Of a stretch of DNA of 64,000 bases, positions 10,577 to 21,575 are shown in pieces. The translations under genes and the position numbers were made by a program. Each line of letters opens with the position of its first letter. Position 1 is the stretch's first letter. The notes under the pieces are model-generated. The model saw only the letters and a list, made by a program, of their open reading frames with translations, searched no databases and was not told the origin of the DNA. Source of the DNA: Bedellia somnulentella (lineage: Eukaryota; Arthropoda; Insecta; Lepidoptera; Bedelliidae); assembly GCA_963576735.1 (NCBI GenBank), contig OY755173.1:13920873-13984872 (forward strand), in the 5' to 3' direction.

Positions 10577-11738
10577 TTTTTTAACCGACTTCAAAAAAAG
10601 GAGTGTTCTCAATTCGACCGGTATATATATTTTTTTTTTTTTTTTTTTATGTTTGTTCGCCGATTACTTTGCCATTTATGAACCGATTTTGATTATTATT
10701 TTTTTATTCGAAAGAAGATACTCCCGGATTGGTACCATGATGAGGATATCAGGGTCTGATGATGGGATCCTGGAGAAATCGAGGGGAACCCTCAAATTTT
10801 ATAGGCAAATGTACCGCGTTTTACATATTTTCTGAACTTATATTGGCATTTGCTTCTGAAAATCATATTGTTATGCTGCTGAGCTGATGATAGAAGGTGT
10901 GGATCCTCAATCACTAGGTATTAGGAAACAGTTCTTTCCACATTCTATATGGATTTATACTCCTCTTCGTAGCTTTGATGAAGAGAAGTACAGGTTCACT
11001 AAACATTCTTTTGTTATGTTATTGTTACCGAGAAAGTACCATGAGACCAGGATCTGATGATGGCATCCCAGGAAATCGAGGGGACTGTCGAAACTCACAA
11101 TTAAATGACAGTGTATTTGTTCAAAACGCCGATAGGCCTGCCCTGTATAACGTGAGAACACTGCCTAATAAATCGTGGGTACTCTGAACAACAGGTGACA
11201 ATGTCACGTGATATTCAGAAGTATTACTACCTCTAGCCCCTTCAGGGATATTCGGCGTGAGCGTTTGAGTCTTTCTTGAGATGTAGAATTGAAGACCATC
11301 GCCTTTCGAAGGATTTTAAGAACAATGTAAGGTTACATATGGTTGAGCCTATTTAATATCGCACTATAATAGAAATACCGGAAATACAAAGAATAATACA
11401 GTAACTATCGCTTCCTCATCCGAGAGGCATCTTTGCCAGGTCTACCCATCTCTAAAACTCGTAAAATAAAATAATTTTTAACAAAAAGAAAACCGACTTC
11501 ATAGAAAAACAACCGAAAATAAACAATCTAGTACTAAAAAGTACGAAATAAGTTTTTTTAATTGAATATGAGTTCTGTGATTGATACCTTAGCAATTTCT
11601 TTATTCCACACGCGTCAGTTCAACCTACCTAAATATTACAATTCTCTTAAATTAATTTTTGAGTCGGTGCCAGACAAACAAAAGTAAATTCACCCTGCTA
11701 TCTATCTCTGATTATTACAATCTAAACAATATATATCT
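10577..11738 (+). mobile_element. F foldback element, copy 1 (truncated)
   Basis: Begins TTTTTTAACCGACTTCAAAA and matches 40998-42155 along its whole length at high identity. The right arm of the foldback is missing because a D element starts at 11739 and an assembly gap follows. A 3' piece of SINE B (11103-11270) is carried inside. No transposase ORF is visible. Confidence 0.7.
11103..11270 (+). mobile_element. Family B SINE 3' part inside F copy 1
   Basis: Shows the GACAGTGTATTTGTTCAAAA, CGTGGGTACTCTGAAC and GGCGTGAGCGTTTGAG blocks of family B. The same insertion lies at 41515-41690 in the other F copy, so it predates the duplication of F. Confidence 0.75.
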
Positions 11739-12183
11739 CATAAATAAAAGATGTTATTAAAGGAAAGAAAAATTTCGACACTGGCGGGGTTCGAACCCGC
11801 GACCTTCGGGTATACGCCCCCGTCGCTCTGCCAACTGAGCTACAGTGTCAGTTGGCATCCAGCGCGAAATTTCTCTATCCTTTGTTTCTTTTTTTTTTAC
11901 ACGTTCAAGTAGTGTTTGCGTTTCCTACCTCCGAATTTTAACCAATTCGGACGGCCACTTGTCTACCTTTTCAGATAGAATGCAAATGTTGGAAACGCCT
12001 AACTATCACATAATTTAATGTTTTTTGACATGAATTCCTCATGTGGGGATTATTACTCATAAATAAAAGATGTTATTAAAGGAAAGAAAAATTTCGACAC
12101 TGGCGGGGTTCGAACCCGCGACCTTCGGGTATACGCCCCCAGGTAGGAAACGCAAACACTACTTGAACGTGTAAAAAAAAAAG
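11739..12183 (-). mobile_element. D elements, array broken by the gap
   Basis: One full minus-strand unit has a 73-nt tRNA-like segment at 11777-11849, then a body with AACCAATTCGGACGGCCACTTG, then a CCTCATGTGGGGATTATTAC module. A second partial unit (12057-12141) follows. It stops inside its tRNA-like part and flips into inverted body sequence, AGGTAGGAAACGCAAACACT, up to the gap. Confidence 0.75.
11777..11849 (-). other. tRNA-like segment of D (not a functional tRNA gene)
   Basis: It is 73 nt with a good 7-bp acceptor stem (GACACTG/CAGTGTC), a D arm (GCTC/GAGC) and a T arm (GCGGG-TTCGAAC-CCCGC). The anticodon arm forms only 4 bp with an 8-nt loop and no U33, so it should not decode. It serves as the Pol III promoter of a SINE and occurs repeatedly in the window. 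Confidence 0.7.
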
Positions 12184-12383
12184 NNNNNNNNNNNNNNNNN
12201 NNNNNNNNNNNNNNNNNNNNNNNNNNNNNNNNNNNNNNNNNNNNNNNNNNNNNNNNNNNNNNNNNNNNNNNNNNNNNNNNNNNNNNNNNNNNNNNNNNNN
12301 NNNNNNNNNNNNNNNNNNNNNNNNNNNNNNNNNNNNNNNNNNNNNNNNNNNNNNNNNNNNNNNNNNNNNNNNNNNNNNNNNNN
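12184..12383. other. Assembly gap, 200 N
   Basis: Exactly 200 Ns, a common placeholder size in scaffolding. It sits in an inverted D array and between duplicated flanks, so neither its true length nor its adjacency should be trusted. Confidence 0.95.
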
Positions 12384-12431
12384 ATCTGTACATTCAGATT
12401 AAAGGGTCCTATATCAAAAAACATATTCTGG
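12384..12431 (+). repeat. Duplicated flank, copy 2 (left part)
   Basis: Matches 10183-10230 with a few substitutions and continues at 12892 after the R insertion. Confidence 0.75.
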
Positions 12432-12862
12432 TGTGGCAGAAGAAGCATGAAAGCAGAGTGAATGCAGTAGAAATGAGATCCCTCAGAAAAGTTTGTAATG
12501 TAAGGTTATGTGATCGTGTGAGGAATGATGTGATTCGTGAAAGGTGTGGTGTAAAAGATGATATTGTAAGAAAGATAGAAAAAGGAATGTTGAGATGGTT
12601 TGGGCACATAGAGAGGATGGATGACAGTAAAGTGGTGAAAGAGATCTATAGAGCCAATGTGGAAGGTAATGTTAGTAGAGGACGACCTCGGAGGACACAT
12701 TTAGATCAAATAGAAAATGTGCTCAAAAAGGCAGGTGTCCGAAGTACGAAGAATAAAAGAGCATGTATGAAAAGATTGATGGATGTGAATGAAGCTAGAG
12801 AGGTTTGCCAGGATCGTACAAAGTGGCGATCGATAGTCTCTGCCTACCGCAATGGGAACTAA
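12432..12862 (+). pseudogene. C-terminal fragment of RTE-like reverse transcriptase
   Basis: About 140 codons are open to the stop at 12860-12862. The sequence shows the C-terminal signature of insect RTE-type LINE polyproteins: MLRWFGHIERMDDSKVVKEI, then SRGRPRRTHLDQIE, then a basic helix, ending DRTKWRSIVSAYRNG. The family's apurinic endonuclease and the reverse transcriptase palm with its catalytic aspartates lie upstream and were lost by 5' truncation, so the fragment has no activity. It reads straight into the element's short 3' UTR and tail. Minus-strand relatives are at 49008-49226, 30699-30844 and 40175-40338. Clade (RTE versus a neighbour) is judged from memory. Confidence 0.75.
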
Positions 12863-12882
12863 CGGCGTGAGAATATGTATGT
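12432..12882 (+). mobile_element. R: 5'-truncated RTE-like LINE 3' end
   Basis: The insertion is flanked by a 9-bp duplication, ATATTCTGG (12423-12431 and 12883-12891). It carries the end of the LINE ORF and the 3' tail CGGCGTGAGAATATGTATG. The 5' truncation is typical of target-primed reverse transcription. Confidence 0.85.
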
Positions 12883-12891
12883 ATATTCTGG

Positions 12892-13420
12892 CCGTCTTTC
12901 ATGCATCGTCGTCCATTTTTAAGTTAAAGTCTTGTAAATGTGAGCACAAGGCTGACTACATTCTTCACAATCCTACCTTACGAATAAAAGTGTGTCAGTA
13001 ACTACTATTCACACACGTTGTGTGCAAAAACGTGGTGCTTTTATGCATTGTAAAATGAATGAGTCTTTTATATATGAGTCGTAATTTCACCTGTGCCGTA
13101 CAATATACACAGTAGATTTAGATACTTATAAGTGGTATTTCTATGATTGAAAATGCAAATGAAACATCTGTTGGTAATTTTATTTTATAAAGCTTTTGGA
13201 TAATGCATCTTAAAAAACCTTTGTCCTTGCGAGTTTTTAAACCCTGAGAATTTTGAATATGCTAACAGTACCATTTGGTAAAAGTGCGTAAAAAGACGTA
13301 TTATTTTATTCCCCTTCTGTCGTATACAAATACATTGTTTGAAAAATATATCAGCTTTAATGAAAACTTTTTGGCTTCATGCGTTGGTTTCTAGCGCAAT
13401 ACGCCAGTAAAGCTAAAATG
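12892..13420. other. Rest of duplicated flank, then no gene seen
   Basis: 12892-12920 completes the flank duplicated at 10230-10258. The remainder is A+T-rich without ORFs. Confidence 0.5.
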
Positions 13421-13612
13421 CTTGAGAGCTAGATACTCCTCAGCCGCATTTGGAAGTTAATAGGGGACAAGACAAGATGGTAGGAATAAAGTATCGTTGG
13501 TGATGGGTCTCCAACCGCATCACCCAAACTTTAAGCCCCATATCCTTAGTCACCTCTTACGGTAACCGTGGGTAGAAAGGGGTAGTGACATTCTAAGCCG
13601 GCAATACACGGC
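13421..13612 (-). mobile_element. Family A SINE, second subfamily, 3'-truncated
   Basis: Belongs to the variant with GGGGACAAGATGGTAGGAAT instead of the AAAAGATGGTGAAAT type. The tail is missing. Confidence 0.75.
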
Positions 13613-13860
13613 ATAAAGCTAAAATATGTTTTAACTCGCTAGACGCTGTATTTCCTCGTATCATATTGAGTGGGATTGCAATCATTACATATTTTGCATT
13701 CGAAGGTCCTTGACAACAATCATAGCTTCCCCTCTTGTATCTTGCTTGATAGTGAAATTATATGATGCTCGTGTTATGAGTACATCCTGTATTTGGTTGT
13801 GACGACTCGGTGGAACAGTGGCACTATTATAGGATCATTCCATTTCCTTCTTGTCATACT

Positions 13861-14037
13861 CATACATACTTATATACATATGCTCACGGCTATAAATCCC
13901 TAGAAGGGGTAGCTAGGGCTTCGGAATAAGAAATTTCTCAGCCACTTATGGGAGTTGAATGGGGAAAAGTTTGTAAAGCTAAACCAAAAAAGTTTTTGGT
14001 AATGAATCTCCAACCACATCGCCCAAAAATCACTTAA
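13861..14037 (-). mobile_element. Family A SINE fragment
   Basis: Starts in the (CATA)n tail and ends near AATCACTTAAAAT. It lies head-to-head with the next copy, 36 bp away. Confidence 0.75.
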
Positions 14038-14072
14038 AATTTGTCATTTTCAATATAAGTATATTTTATTTA

Positions 14073-14322
14073 GCTGTGTAGTGTCGGCTTAGAATAGCAC
14101 TACCCCATTTCTTCCGGTGGGTGTACGTAAGAAGCGACTAACTGTATTTGGGGCATTTAAGGGATTTTTGGGCGATGCGGTTGGAGACCCATCACCAACA
14201 ACCTTTATTTCACCATCTTTTCCCCACACAACTTCCAAAAGTGGCTGAGAAATTTCTTATTCTCTGGCTCTGGCTATCCCTTTAAGGGATTAATAGCCGT
14301 GAGTATATGTATGTATGTATAT
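14073..14322 (+). mobile_element. Family A SINE, full length
   Basis: Complete from GCTGTGTAGTGTCGGC to GTGAGTATATGTATGTATG. Confidence 0.85.
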
Positions 14323-14329
14323 TTTATGT

Positions 14330-15059
14330 ATTCCTTGTTCGAAATTAATGATAAATATCATCTTATTTATGATCATTCTAAAATCATAGTTTATTTCGAA
14401 CTACTTTGAGTTATTATGGGATGGGATTAATTATAATTGTTCCGAATACATTCCAAATATTTATAATTTTGACACAAATGGATGTGCCAGGCTAACACCT
14501 TATGCCTCAATTCTAATGTAAATTAGGCGAGGAGCAGTTTTATACAATTTCGTGGAAACAAAAATTTTGTGAAAGTTTTACATGTATATGTTTTGTAACC
14601 ACTTAAAAGAGTTTTTATCAATGTATTGTAATAATAGTAGATGGTAACCGTTTGCGTATTAATGAATTGGGGACAGTTTTGTCACGCTACACTTTAATTA
14701 TCCATATTAATAATATTCCTCATATAAGGCAGTTCAGTGAACTCAGAAACATATTTCTGGAGCGCTAAACAATCATTATTCTCTAGATGTAACAGACCCA
14801 TAAAATTATGGTTTCATTATATTTTTCGTCATGTAAAAATTAACAGGTTTTTTTTCCAAGGGAGTGAAAATATTATAACTCATACTGAGTCATGGACAGT
14901 GTATTCGTCCAAAAAAGGGCAACGTAGCTGCTACCTAATACCTGAATACACTGTCCAAGCGAAGCTTCGGTATACTGGGTAAACATCATTGACATTATGA
15001 CATCTCTGCCACCCCTTTGGAGATACATGATGTTTGAGTTGAGCTGTAATATACTTTTA
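14330..15059. other. No gene seen
   Basis: A+T-rich. An inverted pair, GACAGTGTATTCGTC and TGAATACACTGTCC, at about 14895-14963 resembles part of family B's GACAGTGTATTCGTAC block. Confidence 0.45.
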
Positions 15060-15303
15060 ACATACATACATATACTCACGGCTGTAATTCCCTAGAAGGG
15101 GTAGCCAGAGCCAAGGAATTATAAATTCCTCAGCCACTTTTGGAATTGCGTGGGGAAAAGATGGTGAAATAAAGGTTTTTGGTGATAGGTCTCCAACCGC
15201 ATCGCCCAAAAATCCCTTAAAAGCCCCAATACCGTTAGTCGCCTCTTAAGATCACCCACGGGTAGAAATGGGGTAGTGTTATTCTAAGCCGACACTACAC
15301 GGC
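15060..15303 (-). mobile_element. Family A SINE, full length
   Basis: Minus-strand copy from the CATACATACATATACTCACG tail to CACTACACGGC. Confidence 0.85.
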
Positions 15304-15683
15304 AAACTAACGAAACCTAAAATTATCACCGACTTTAATTTAAACAGTGTATAGAGTAACTGTTACAGCCAATTAACTAATGGCTCGTGTTTGAGATGAC
15401 AATCAAACATCGTACTTGTGTAGTGTAAGCTACGTTCAGGGTGGTCGCGATAGCATAACACAAGAACCTTTTAGAAAGGGTTCACTTATTTAGATTTGTA
15501 GCGAAACTTTTAAAAATGGTAAATGTAATTAAGTATTCTGAATTTGAAAAATAAACGGGCAATAATGGCGTATGTATTTATGAATAGCATATTACTGAGA
15601 CTATTGAAGTAGTCGTGCTTATTTTAACTTAATTATTTAATTTATCCCATCAGAGACCCCGACTATAAATTAAACAACTATAA
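15304..15683. other. No gene seen
   Basis: A+T-rich with no recognised repeat. Confidence 0.5.
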
Positions 15684-15804
15684 TTTATTTCTACCATCTT
15701 GTCCCCTATCAACTTCCAAATGTGGCTGAGGAGTTTCTAGCTCTGAAGCTCTGGCTACCCCTTTTTGGGATTTATGGCCGTGAAAATAAGTATATAATTT
15801 GTTT
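15684..15804 (+). mobile_element. Family A SINE 3' half, second subfamily
   Basis: The CATCTTGTCCCCTATCAACT to GGCCGTGAAAATAAG segment. Its tail was the target of the following D insertion. Confidence 0.75.
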
Positions 15805-16194
15805 AATTTAATGTTTTTTGACATGAATTCCTCATGAGGGGATTATTACTCATAAATAAAAGATGTTATTAAAGGAAAGAAAAATTTCGACACTGGCGGG
15901 GTTCGAATCCGCGACCTTCGGGTATACGCCCCCGTCGCTCTGCCAACACTTAATATTCTATCTGAAAAGGTAGACATGTGGCCGTCCGAATTAGTTAAAA
16001 TTCGGAGGTAGGAAACGCAAACACTACTTGAACGTGTAAAAAAAAAAACAAAGGATAGAGAAATTTCGCGCTGGATGCCAACTGACACTGTAGCTCAGTT
16101 GGCAGAGCGACGGGGGCGTATACCCGAAGGTCGCGGGTTCGAACCCCGCCAGTGTCGAAATTTTTCTTTCCTTTAATAACATCTTTTATTTATG
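15805..16194 (+). mobile_element. D element, inverted-dimer form, with target duplication
   Basis: Flanked by a perfect 16-bp duplication, AGTATATAATTTGTTT (15789-15804 and 16195-16210). The left part is minus-strand D, ending inside the tRNA-like segment near 15954. It flips at that point into plus-strand body and a complete tRNA-like segment (16084-16156). The two outer ends are CCTTTAATAACATCTTTTAT and its near complement. It entered as one 390-bp unit. Confidence 0.8.
16084..16156 (+). other. tRNA-like segment of D
   Basis: Identical in plan to 11777-11849: sound acceptor, D and T arms, and a defective anticodon arm. It is a SINE promoter, not a tRNA gene. Confidence 0.7.
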
Positions 16195-16210
16195 AGTATA
16201 TAATTTGTTT

Positions 16211-16631
16211 TTTTTTTCATACCTCGAATATTTGATTTGGAAGTAAGTGGTAGTTGTAAGCCAATATTTTTTTATAAATTGACAAACGCATTTTCCTATC
16301 ATACCCTGTCTATCTCTTGTTTCAAAACACTGGGAATTTTGCTCGTAGCGTTATTCGGTTACAATTTCAAAATGATTTGTTTCTCACGAATTTTTGTCCT
16401 TAATTACTTGCATCCGTGAAACCCCGGGCTTGGTAATGGGAAAAAGCAATTACCGTGTAACGCAAACACGACGATCCTGGCCTATTAAGCTGGTTGGATA
16501 TTCACATCCAGTTATGTCTATATGCTCGCGAGCTCGTAAAAAATACTAGTCCAGTAAAGGTGATTATCGGTGCAAAGGGTAGTCGGGAGGTACAAATAGG
16601 AGTCCAAAACATTGAATCATCAAAATGGTTA
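16211..16631. other. No gene seen
   Basis: No recognised element. The 16420-16600 part is slightly G+C-richer. Confidence 0.45.
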
Positions 16632-16646
16632 ATGAATATTGAAAAT

Positions 16647-16899
16647 ATAGCTGTGTAGTGTCGGCTTAGAATAGCACTACCCCATTTCTTCCGGTGGGTG
16701 TACGTAAGAGGCGACTAACGGACTTGGGGCTTTTTAAGGGATTTTTGGGCGATGCGGTTGGAGACCCATCACCACCAACCTTTATTCTACCATCTTTTCC
16801 CCACTCAACTTCCAAAAGTGGCTGAGGAATTTCTAATTTCCCAGCTCTGGCTACCCCTTTTAGGGATTTATAGCCGTGAGTATATGTATGTATGTATGT
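16647..16899 (+). mobile_element. Family A SINE, full length with target duplication
   Basis: Flanked by ATGAATATTGAAAAT (16632-16646 and 16900-16914), a perfect 15-bp duplication. This fixes the element ends, ATAGCTGTGTAGTG on the left and the (TATG)n tail on the right. Confidence 0.9.
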
Positions 16900-16914
16900 A
16901 TGAATATTGAAAAT

Positions 16915-17407
16915 GGATCCAACGTTTGCAGTTTTAGAAAACACTTAAAGTGTGATCAGTTATTGAAGTTATAGTCAATACATTACTTATAAAACCTAGA
17001 TAGTTTGATAGTACTTTATTTTTTTAAAAGTTCATAGTTTATTTTAAATACTTTTGATACACAGTTTTAATATCTGTAGCATCACCCAAAAAATATATGA
17101 AAAGAAATGATAAAATCTTAACTAAATGTTCTTAACGGCAATTAAGAAATTTCGCTGCACTTTCATTTTCCGACACCTATTTGTGTCAGCTTCTTGTCGT
17201 TCGTGATGTGAGATCGCAACGGTTATCAGTTCTCTGATTGGAACTCATATTTAGTACCATACCCTGACGAACGAATTAGTGATCGCCTTCTATCGATATA
17301 TTGGCGATTGTTGGAGTTGCGTTTACTATTGAGATTTAGCCAATAACTCAAACGTTCAAGCTGTATATTACTGATGGGTGCTAGAAAACATCACAAAATA
17401 TGGTATC
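16915..17407. other. No gene seen
   Basis: A+T-rich with no repeat recognised. Confidence 0.45.
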
Positions 17408-17640
17408 CTGGTGTTCAGAGTATCCGTGTTTTGCTGGGACAGGGCATTCGTGATACGTATACTCAGTCACATGACTAATTACATGTAGGTTTCTCCACGA
17501 TGTTTTTCCTCACCTTTGACAACCTTGATGAATTAACACACATATGACTTTAGGAAAGACACATTGGCATAGGCCCGACTCAGGATTGGAACTCTTGTCT
17601 TCTGAATAAGAAGTGGTGGTTCTCCCACTGAGCCACTATC
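17408..17640 (-). mobile_element. Family B tRNA-headed SINE, degenerate
   Basis: The minus strand shows an A box (TAGTGGCTCAGTGGGAGAAC) and a B box (AGAGTTCCAATCCTGAG), then a diverged core with GGAAAAACATCGTGGAGAAA. The 3' end is lost at the left. Confidence 0.7.
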
Positions 17641-17740
17641 TACTATTTCTCTCAATCCTATACGGTTTGAATGAAAACACAACATATCTTGTTTATATCC
17701 TTCCCTTTGGATAAAAGTGTGTACTTATATACGTGATAAG

Positions 17741-17880
17741 TCTGCCCTCCATCACGTGAGTACCCGGTCTAAGCAAAACGTGGGTACTCTGAACACCAGG
17801 TGACAATGTCACGTGATGTTAAGAAGCAGTAGTACCTCTGCGGGGATATATGGCGTAAACGTTTGAGTTTGAGTTGAGTC
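17741..17880 (+). mobile_element. Family B SINE 3' part
   Basis: The CACGTGAGTACC to GCGTAAACGTTTGAG segment with a (TTTGAGT)-type tail. The CCCCTTCGGGG loop is partly deleted. Confidence 0.75.
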
Positions 17881-18110
17881 TGTGTCTCCATCAACATAAC
17901 TCGTGAAGTACAATTTACTAAAATACTCGGACATGCACACTTTCTTAAAGTAACGTTTCTTAAAATGTATCATGGTATTGCTAATATCCATAACCGTTAT
18001 TCGAGTACCGAAACAATCAATAGTGAGGCGAGGTGTGATGTTTCACTTTAGCATTTTGGTTTTGAGAAATATCTAGAACATTTTATAAGTACGTTTTATT
18101 ATTTCGATAC

Positions 18111-18480
18111 TGATGCTGTGATAGCTCAGTGGGTAGAACACCGCTTATCGTGCAGAGGATGAGAGATCAAATCCCGGATCAGGCCTACATAATTTTTTTT
18201 TTCTAAAGTTATATGCATGGTTAATTTATCAAGGTTGTTAACGGTGAGGAAAAACATCGTGAAAAAACCCACATGGCGAAGTTGTACTTAGTTGTGACAG
18301 TGTATTAGTACAAAATCGGCAATAGGCCTGCCCGTGTCACGTGAGTTCACTTTCCTAGCGAAACGTGGGTACTTTAAACACCAGATGTCAATGTAATGTG
18401 ATGTTCAGAAGTATTAGTACCTCTGCCAACCCCTTCGTGGATTTTTGGGAGATACGGAGTGAGCGTTTGAGTTGAGTTTG
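18111..18480 (+). mobile_element. Family B SINE, nearly complete
   Basis: A box TAGCTCAGTGGGTAGAACAC, B box AGATCAAATCCCGG, then core GGTGAGGAAAAACATCGTGA. The 3' block is AACCCCTTCGTGG and GGAGTGAGCGTTTGAG. No clear target duplication. Confidence 0.8.
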
Positions 18481-19039
18481 GGTTTTCTATATTAATAAAT
18501 TCTGTACGGTTAATCATTTCTTTGTTTACCCTCTGTCGCAGAATTTTCCACGTCATTTATTTATTCTCATGAGCCACCAAGAAGATAGATAAGTTATTTG
18601 ACAAAGCATATCTTCTGATAAGATAGACTCGGCGTTGACTAACAATAGACTTACGCATCTAGTTTCTAATTTGATAAGATAACCTGACAGATCAGATTCC
18701 TGAAGCTGTAACGATGAATTTAGAAGTTGAAGATAAGGTTACTTTTAGATACTCCAAAGATTCTATTTTTTAAAGGGATTTCTAGTATTCAAGATGGAGC
18801 TGGAAGATATTTTATTTTTTAATAGAAAAAGAGAATTACTGAATGAGGTAAAATACTCTCCGAAAAGGTTCAAATGGTATTTATTATCACAGACAGTTTA
18901 TTGACTCATAATCTTTGTTCTATCTTATTTATAAATCTATTCTCTACATAGACCAAAGCTTCCTTTAAAGGTGTTATCAAATGATTCGATTTAGGTCGTG
19001 CGTCCATAATAGTTCACAAGTCTATCAATTTGCATAAAT
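18481..19039. other. No gene seen
   Basis: A+T-rich, just upstream of a CpG-rich patch. No repeat recognised. Confidence 0.45.
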
Positions 19040-19372
19040 TGATAGTAGGTGCGATGGATGCGCCGCCGCCGCCGTTCGTGCGGGCAGTCGCGCTCAGCCG
19101 TCCACCCGATGTACGTCCGCTGACATGTTTAAATTGTTTAATTGCGTCCTCGCGTAATTGCTCTATATCTAACTTTTACAAGACCTAGAACATTTTGAAG
19201 CGCACGAGTTCAATACATTTCAAAGCATCGTCAGTCAATGTCACGGCGTAAAGGTGTCCAGTACGATTATGAGTGACTACCCGTGTGTTTTGTGATTCCG
19301 AATACCGAGTTTTAAAACTGTGTAAGTTATCGCAGCGAGATGCGTCAGAGATATCAGTTGGAACAGAAAACG
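19040..19372 (+). promoter_or_regulatory. Possible CpG-rich promoter and 5' UTR exon
   Basis: The 19048-19125 stretch (GCGCCGCCGCCGCCG, GTCGCGCTCAGCCG) is the most CpG-dense repeat-free DNA in the window. Downstream, TCAGTCA at about 19230 fits an arthropod initiator. Two donor-like sites, CTGT then GTAAGT near 19322 and AAAAC then GTATGT near 19371, could end a non-coding first exon. No TATA box, no long ORF. It could start a gene reading right with a long first intron. Confidence 0.3.
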
Positions 19373-20149
19373 TATGTATTAACTGTAATATTATACAGAA
19401 TATGCATCTTAATTAGTTTTGAGGTACCTGCCTAATTAGTGGACAAAACCATGAATAAAGATTTGTTCTTCACGTTTTTCGTCAGCAATCATCATTTTGT
19501 AATACTAGATCAATATTGTTTAACCGATTTATAAAGATATTTCCTTTCCTATGTTTCCTTTGTTCCTAGTTACTACTATCTAAAAATCAATAAGTATGTT
19601 GTATGACTGTAGGTTTCCCGTACAATTGTGGGTTTTTGAATCGGAGCTAGTTGCTTAATTTTAAAGCCATATTCACTTACACTACTAATATTATCAAGAT
19701 TTTGTACAGTTTACATATTAACGGTTTTAATATTCTGTCTCATAGTTAGCGTACTAGAAAATAATTCATAGTGTTTTTTGGTGTGATATGTTTGAAATTG
19801 CTGATCGTATTGTCTAATTGTCACTTAAACGGCTACAAAGATCAAATGGGGTGGGTAAATTTCATAAATTTATTAGTTTTCTAAGTAACAATATACGAAG
19901 TACGTTTATTCGAAGGTTGCGGGTCGCCCCATGCGGGTATTGTACTATTGTTGTGCATTATGTCATTGGGTACGTCTTTGCTTAATTTTTCGGCTCAACA
20001 ATAAACTTAATCTATTGAAAGAGTTGATAATGATTCAGTTTCTAGTTAGTTATCGTTTCAACAATTTACATATATTGGTACATTCATGCACTCACACCGT
20101 TAGTTCTCATTTAAGTCGGCAGAGACTATCGATCGCCTTTGTGTACAAA
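19373..20149. other. No gene seen; small R remnant at 20116-20140
   Basis: A+T-rich. Only GGCAGAGACTATCGATCGCC near the end is recognisable, as a minus-strand R fragment. Confidence 0.5.
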
Positions 20150-20163
20150 ACTTTTGTACCCTT

Positions 20164-20404
20164 TTGTTTTTGTTTTTGCTGTGAAGTGCCGGCTTAGAAT
20201 AGCGCTACCCCATTTCTTCCGGTGGGTGTACGCAAGAGGCGACTAACAGTATTGGGACTTTTAAGGGAACATTGGGCGATGCGGTTGGAGACCCATCACC
20301 ACTTTATTTAACCATCTTTTCCAAAAGTGGCTGAGGATTTTTTTTTAATTCCTTAGCTCTGGCTACCCCTTCTCGGGATCTATAGCTGTTTAGTATATGT
20401 ATGT
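20164..20404 (+). mobile_element. Family A SINE with target duplication
   Basis: Flanked by ACTTTTGTACCCTT (20150-20163 and 20405-20418). A T/G stretch of about 14 bp lies between the left duplication and the usual A start, so this copy has extra 5' bases. Its middle has small deletions. Confidence 0.85.
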
Positions 20405-20418
20405 ACTTTTGTACCCTT

Positions 20419-20984
20419 AAGCCACACGACACTCATTTATAACTTTTTTTTCAAATTACATATACATATGTATATTTAGTCTCATATATATTTAATCTGT
20501 CGTTAGGTACAAAAATTGTCTAGTTCTCACATGATTACTTCTAATACGTACGATATGTAAAGCAATAGTTTCACTTTTCAATAATAATGCATCCAAAAGC
20601 GTGTCCTAGAAAATGCAGTAATGGATGGAAAGTAGAAACTAGTTTGCTTTGCCTTTCGAAGTTCAAACCCGAAACAATAGAATTCCTCTATATACTGTTG
20701 TTCAAGTATTTGAACCTATCTATTATATAGTTTATGTTCCTGTAACAACAACAATGTACGGAAATTTCAGGAAGAGTGGTTTTCGGAATAGTGTTCTCGT
20801 TCTTAATTTACCGCTTCAAATAATGTATATGTTTTCCCTCAATGGTTATTTGACAAGTACCAAGGAAAAAGAGTATTATTATTTAGATAAGGGATAGAAC
20901 ACTCCTACTCCAATTAGCAGTTTCAAGAATACGTTTTTTTTAATAAAAATAGGTGCCGGTATGTGTTATCCATGTTCGTAAAAG
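20419..20984. other. No gene seen
   Basis: A+T-rich. An 82-codon open frame at 20649-20897 has no recognisable features. Confidence 0.45.
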
Positions 20985-21135
20985 TATTTCGTGCTTCGGA
21001 GGGCACGTAAAGTCTTCGGTCTCGGCAACTATCACGGTAGTGGTCGTTAGTCAGCCAATCGGCATTTGGCACGGGTAGTGGAAAATAGTAGGGCCCCTTG
21101 ATGGGGACATATAGGGTCTGTGAGTAAATGTTAGG
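20985..21135 (+). mobile_element. Degenerate LINE 3' end (lepidopteran RTE type)
   Basis: The run CTTCGGAGGGCACGTAAAG, then a cytosine-rich TCGGTCTCGGCAACTATCAC and GTCGTTAGTCAGCC resembles the 3' UTR of a second, unrelated lepidopteran RTE lineage that I recall. It is old and truncated at both ends. Confidence 0.5.
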
Positions 21136-21244
21136 CAAGTAGCATGATACTATCTATCTCTTCGGTTTCATCAATTTCAATGACCATTGATGCCGATACT
21201 AATATTACTAAATAGCTACCACTTTCAAATATTGAAGCCGTTTA

Positions 21245-21482
21245 AGACTTAGAATAGCACTACCCCATTTCTTCCGGTGGGTGTAAGTAAGAGGCGACTA
21301 ACGGTATTGGGGCTTTTAAGGGATTTTTGGGCGATGAGGTTGGAGACCCATCACCAACAATCTTTATTTTAACATTTTTTCCCCACTTAACTTTCCAAAA
21401 GTGGCTGAGGAATTTCTAATTCCTTAGCTCTGGCTACACCTTCTAGGGATTTATAGCCGTGAGTATATGTATGTATGTATGT
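21245..21482 (+). mobile_element. Family A SINE
   Basis: Nearly complete, with only the first 15 or so bases replaced. Ends in (TATG)n. Confidence 0.8.
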
Positions 21483-21483
21483 A

Positions 21484-21575
21484 CTACCCTATCAACTTCC
21501 AAATGTGGCTAAGAAGTTTCTAGCTCTTGGCTACCCCTTTTTTGGATTTATGTCCGTGAGTATATGTATGTAATG
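21484..21575 (+). mobile_element. Family A SINE 3' part, second subfamily, in tandem
   Basis: Begins CCCTATCAACTTCCAAATGT directly in the tail of the previous copy. This is an insertion into the (TATG)n tail of an older relative. Confidence 0.75.

Noticed and set aside
11777..11849. Functional tRNA gene
   Set aside because: The acceptor, D and T arms are good but the anticodon arm forms only 4 bp with an 8-nt loop and no U33. The same segment recurs at 16084, 51611 and 58169 inside a mobile element with target duplications.
12053..12448. Long minus-strand frames of 105-131 codons
   Set aside because: They run through the 200-N gap. The real bases on either side belong to D elements.
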